From CAZHGD01 sp964531735 (lineage in GTDB: Bacteria > Armatimonadota > UBA10988), in contig CAZHGD010000245.1 of assembly GCA_964531735.1 (NCBI GenBank), forward strand, positions 1 to 6,884: 6,884 bases of DNA, given 5' to 3'. The notes below the pieces were generated by a model. The model was given only the letters and a program-made list of their open reading frames with translations. It did not search any database and had not been told where the DNA came from. Of this stretch, positions 5,561 through 6,884 are shown piece after piece. The stretch's first letter is position 1; every line of letters begins with the position of its first letter. The translations under genes and the position numbers were made by a program.

Positions 5561-6884
5561 CCTGCCGCAGGGCGTTGCGCCAGATGGTCATGCCGGGGCT
5601 GCGGGTGCGCCACGCGGCCCCGGCCAGCACACTCGCCCGGGCGCCGGCCTGGCCGTAGATGGGCGTGTAGCCGCTGCCATCCGCATTGACCACCGCCACG
5701 CCGGACAGCGTGCTGAGCACCAGCTTGCCGTCGGCCCGCCAGCCGGCGGCGAGATGGTTGTGGGCCGCCTCGATCAGTGCGGTCTTCCCGGTCTCACGGT
5801 CGAAGATGGCCACGTCCCACGATTCGGCATCGGTGAACTGCCCGTCGAGGGCCCAGTAGCGTCCGCCGGGCGCCGCCTGGAGGCGCATCGGGTACTCGGT
5901 CGAGCCCAGCGTCAGGCCGGTCCGCACCCATTGGCGGCCGCCCCCGATGTCCGTGAGCAGCAGCTTGACCTGTCGCCGCTTGTCCACCTGGCCGGCGGCC
6001 AGTGTGCCGCCGCGCGCGTCCCAGCCGTAGGCCACCGGGTAGAGGCCGCGCAGCACGGCGCGGCGCCGGCCGCGCAGGTCGCACAGGCCGAGGTCGATGC
6101 GGTCGATCTCGCCGCGCTTGAACAGCAGTTCCAGATAGGCCAGGTGCTGGCCGTCCGGCGACGGGCCGTCGGCCGTGACGAACGGGAACGGATCGAGCGG
6201 CGCCTCGCCGCTGGGCACCAGGCGCTTGGCACCACCGTCCATGGTGACCCGGAACAGGCCACGCTCGGTCAGGCAGTAGCCGGCCGGCTCCTGATGGTCC
6301 CAGGCCGACAGCAGGGCCAACCGGCAGCCACGGATGTGGATCTCGCGGGGCTCGCCACCGCCGGCGGGCACCACGAACGACCGAGGCAGGTCGGACTGCG
6401 CGGCCTCGCTACCGCTCCCGCGCAGCCGCCAGGCGCTGATCAGGTTGCCGCGGTGCGACCAGGCCGGCAGGTACCAGGTGGTCCCGTCCGACGGCGCCGC
6501 GAGCACCTGACGGTGCGAGCCGCCACCGAAGGGCGCAGTGAAGATGCCGAACGGCTCGGGCTGCTCCTCCCACGAGCGTTGCGAGGCCATGAGGGCGAGG
6601 TTCCGGCCGTCGGGCGACCAGGACGTGATGTAGAGCGGGAAGCCACGATATGTCGGGTAGGGCTGACCCGAGCTCAGGTCCAGCGACCAGAGCGCGAAGG
6701 TGCCGTCGCCGGGGTCCTCGCGGTCGCGCAGCGAGAACACCGACAGTCGCTGCCCGGTGGGGTCGACCTCGAGTGGAATGAACATCACCGGTCGCTGGTC
6801 GGTCGGCGCGGCGGCCGGGCGCGGGCCGGCGGCGCCGTGCGGCAACAGCAGCGAGCCGGCGCAGGCGGCCAGACCGCCGGCGGC
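5544..6884 (-). CDS. TolB/WD40-like beta-propeller, probably exported or a lipoprotein (5'-partial)
   Basis: The minus-strand frame is open to the right edge (446 visible residues), so the true start is outside the window. The TTG at 6845-6843 is in frame but probably not the start, because the 13 codons before it read AAGGLAACAGSLL, a hydrophobic signal-peptide-like run with a possible LAAC lipobox (Cys codon 6863-6861). A Pro/Ala-rich linker follows, then repeated blades of the 'x-W-S-P-D-G-x-x-L-A' kind. Counting from the TTG, they are at about 26-39, 75-87 (SWSPDGRNLALMA), 128-139, 227-239 (GPSPDGQHLAYLE), 274-285, 323-335 and 368-379 (GWRADGKLVLST). That suggests about seven blades. TolB-type propellers are usually envelope proteins that bind other proteins; no enzyme motif is seen. 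It faces argD tail to tail, overlaps it by 17 bases, and is probably in a separate transcription unit. Confidence 0.88.
   Translation of the reverse strand, partial: AAGGLAACAGSLLLPHGAAGPRPAAAPTDQRPVMFIPLEVDPTGQRLSVFSLRDREDPGDGTFALWSLDLSSGQPYPTYRGFPLYITSWSPDGRNLALMASQRSWEEQPEPFGIFTAPFGGGSHRQVLAAPSDGTTWYLPAWSHRGNLISAWRLRGSGSEAAQSDLPRSFVVPAGGGEPREIHIRGCRLALLSAWDHQEPAGYCLTERGLFRVTMDGGAKRLVPSGEAPLDPFPFVTADGPSPDGQHLAYLELLFKRGEIDRIDLGLCDLRGRRRAVLRGLYPVAYGWDARGGTLAAGQVDKRRQVKLLLTDIGGGRQWVRTGLTLGSTEYPMRLQAAPGGRYWALDGQFTDAESWDVAIFDRETGKTALIEAAHNHLAAGWRADGKLVLSTLSGVAVVNADGSGYTPIYGQAGARASVLAGAAWRTRSPGMTIWRNALRQVRPLP
6846..6884 (-). other. Possible signal peptide / lipobox at the right edge
   Basis: Read on the minus strand in frame with the propeller, these 13 codons encode AAGGLAACAGSLL, continuing into LPHGAAGPRPAAAP. 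LAAC fits the lipobox pattern [LVI][ASTVI][GAS]C, with the Cys codon at 6863-6861. It could equally be the hydrophobic core of a signal peptide cut after the Ala/Gly-rich stretch. The positively charged n-region that would settle this lies off the window. Confidence 0.5.

Noticed and set aside
6843..6845. TTG as start of the propeller protein
   Set aside because: The frame runs on to the window edge through a signal-peptide-like hydrophobic segment, which makes an upstream start more likely.
1..6884. Mobile element, defence system, CRISPR array or RNA gene
   Set aside because: Reading both strands showed no transposase, integrase, nuclease, spaced direct repeats, terminal inverted repeats, or tRNA/rRNA sequence; composition is even throughout.

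Overview
The window is a dense stretch of a high-GC bacterial chromosome (by eye roughly 70% G+C, with G/C-rich third codon positions in every gene). It holds five protein genes, of which the first and last are cut by the window edges. There is no RNA gene, mobile element, CRISPR array or integrase, and no gap longer than about 80 bases. Nothing in it fixes the lineage. The mix of a GcvT, a soluble multi-sensor histidine kinase, a TolB-type propeller and a CFI-box C-terminal domain would suit an environmental high-GC Gram-negative-type bacterium (for example Armatimonadota, Planctomycetota or a deltaproteobacterial-type lineage), but that is only a guess.

Layout, left to right. (1) 1-1071, plus: the C-terminal 356 residues of a TPR protein that continues through an acidic linker and a four-cysteine zinc ribbon into a C-terminal 'CFI-box'-like domain. 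(2) 1071-2174, plus: gcvT, the aminomethyltransferase (T protein) of the glycine cleavage system; its ATG shares a base with the previous stop. (3) 2176-4275, plus: a soluble GAF-PAS-PAS-HisKA-HATPase sensor histidine kinase, one base after the gcvT stop. (4) 4358-5560, plus: an argD-type PLP aminotransferase with a strong ribosome binding site after an 82-base gap. (5) 5544 to the right edge, minus: a TolB/WD40-like beta-propeller whose reading frame continues off the window through a signal-peptide- or lipoprotein-like segment. It converges on argD and overlaps its last 17 bases.

The first three genes are packed so tightly that they are almost certainly translated in a coupled way from one mRNA; argD may be read from the same transcript. 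The set mixes one-carbon/glycine metabolism, signalling and arginine biosynthesis, with no gcvH, gcvP, response regulator or other arg gene in view. I see no clear new defence or mobile system. The points most worth a second look are the TPR/zinc-ribbon/CFI-box protein, the gcvT-kinase coupling, and the cysteine-rich first PAS domain of the kinase.
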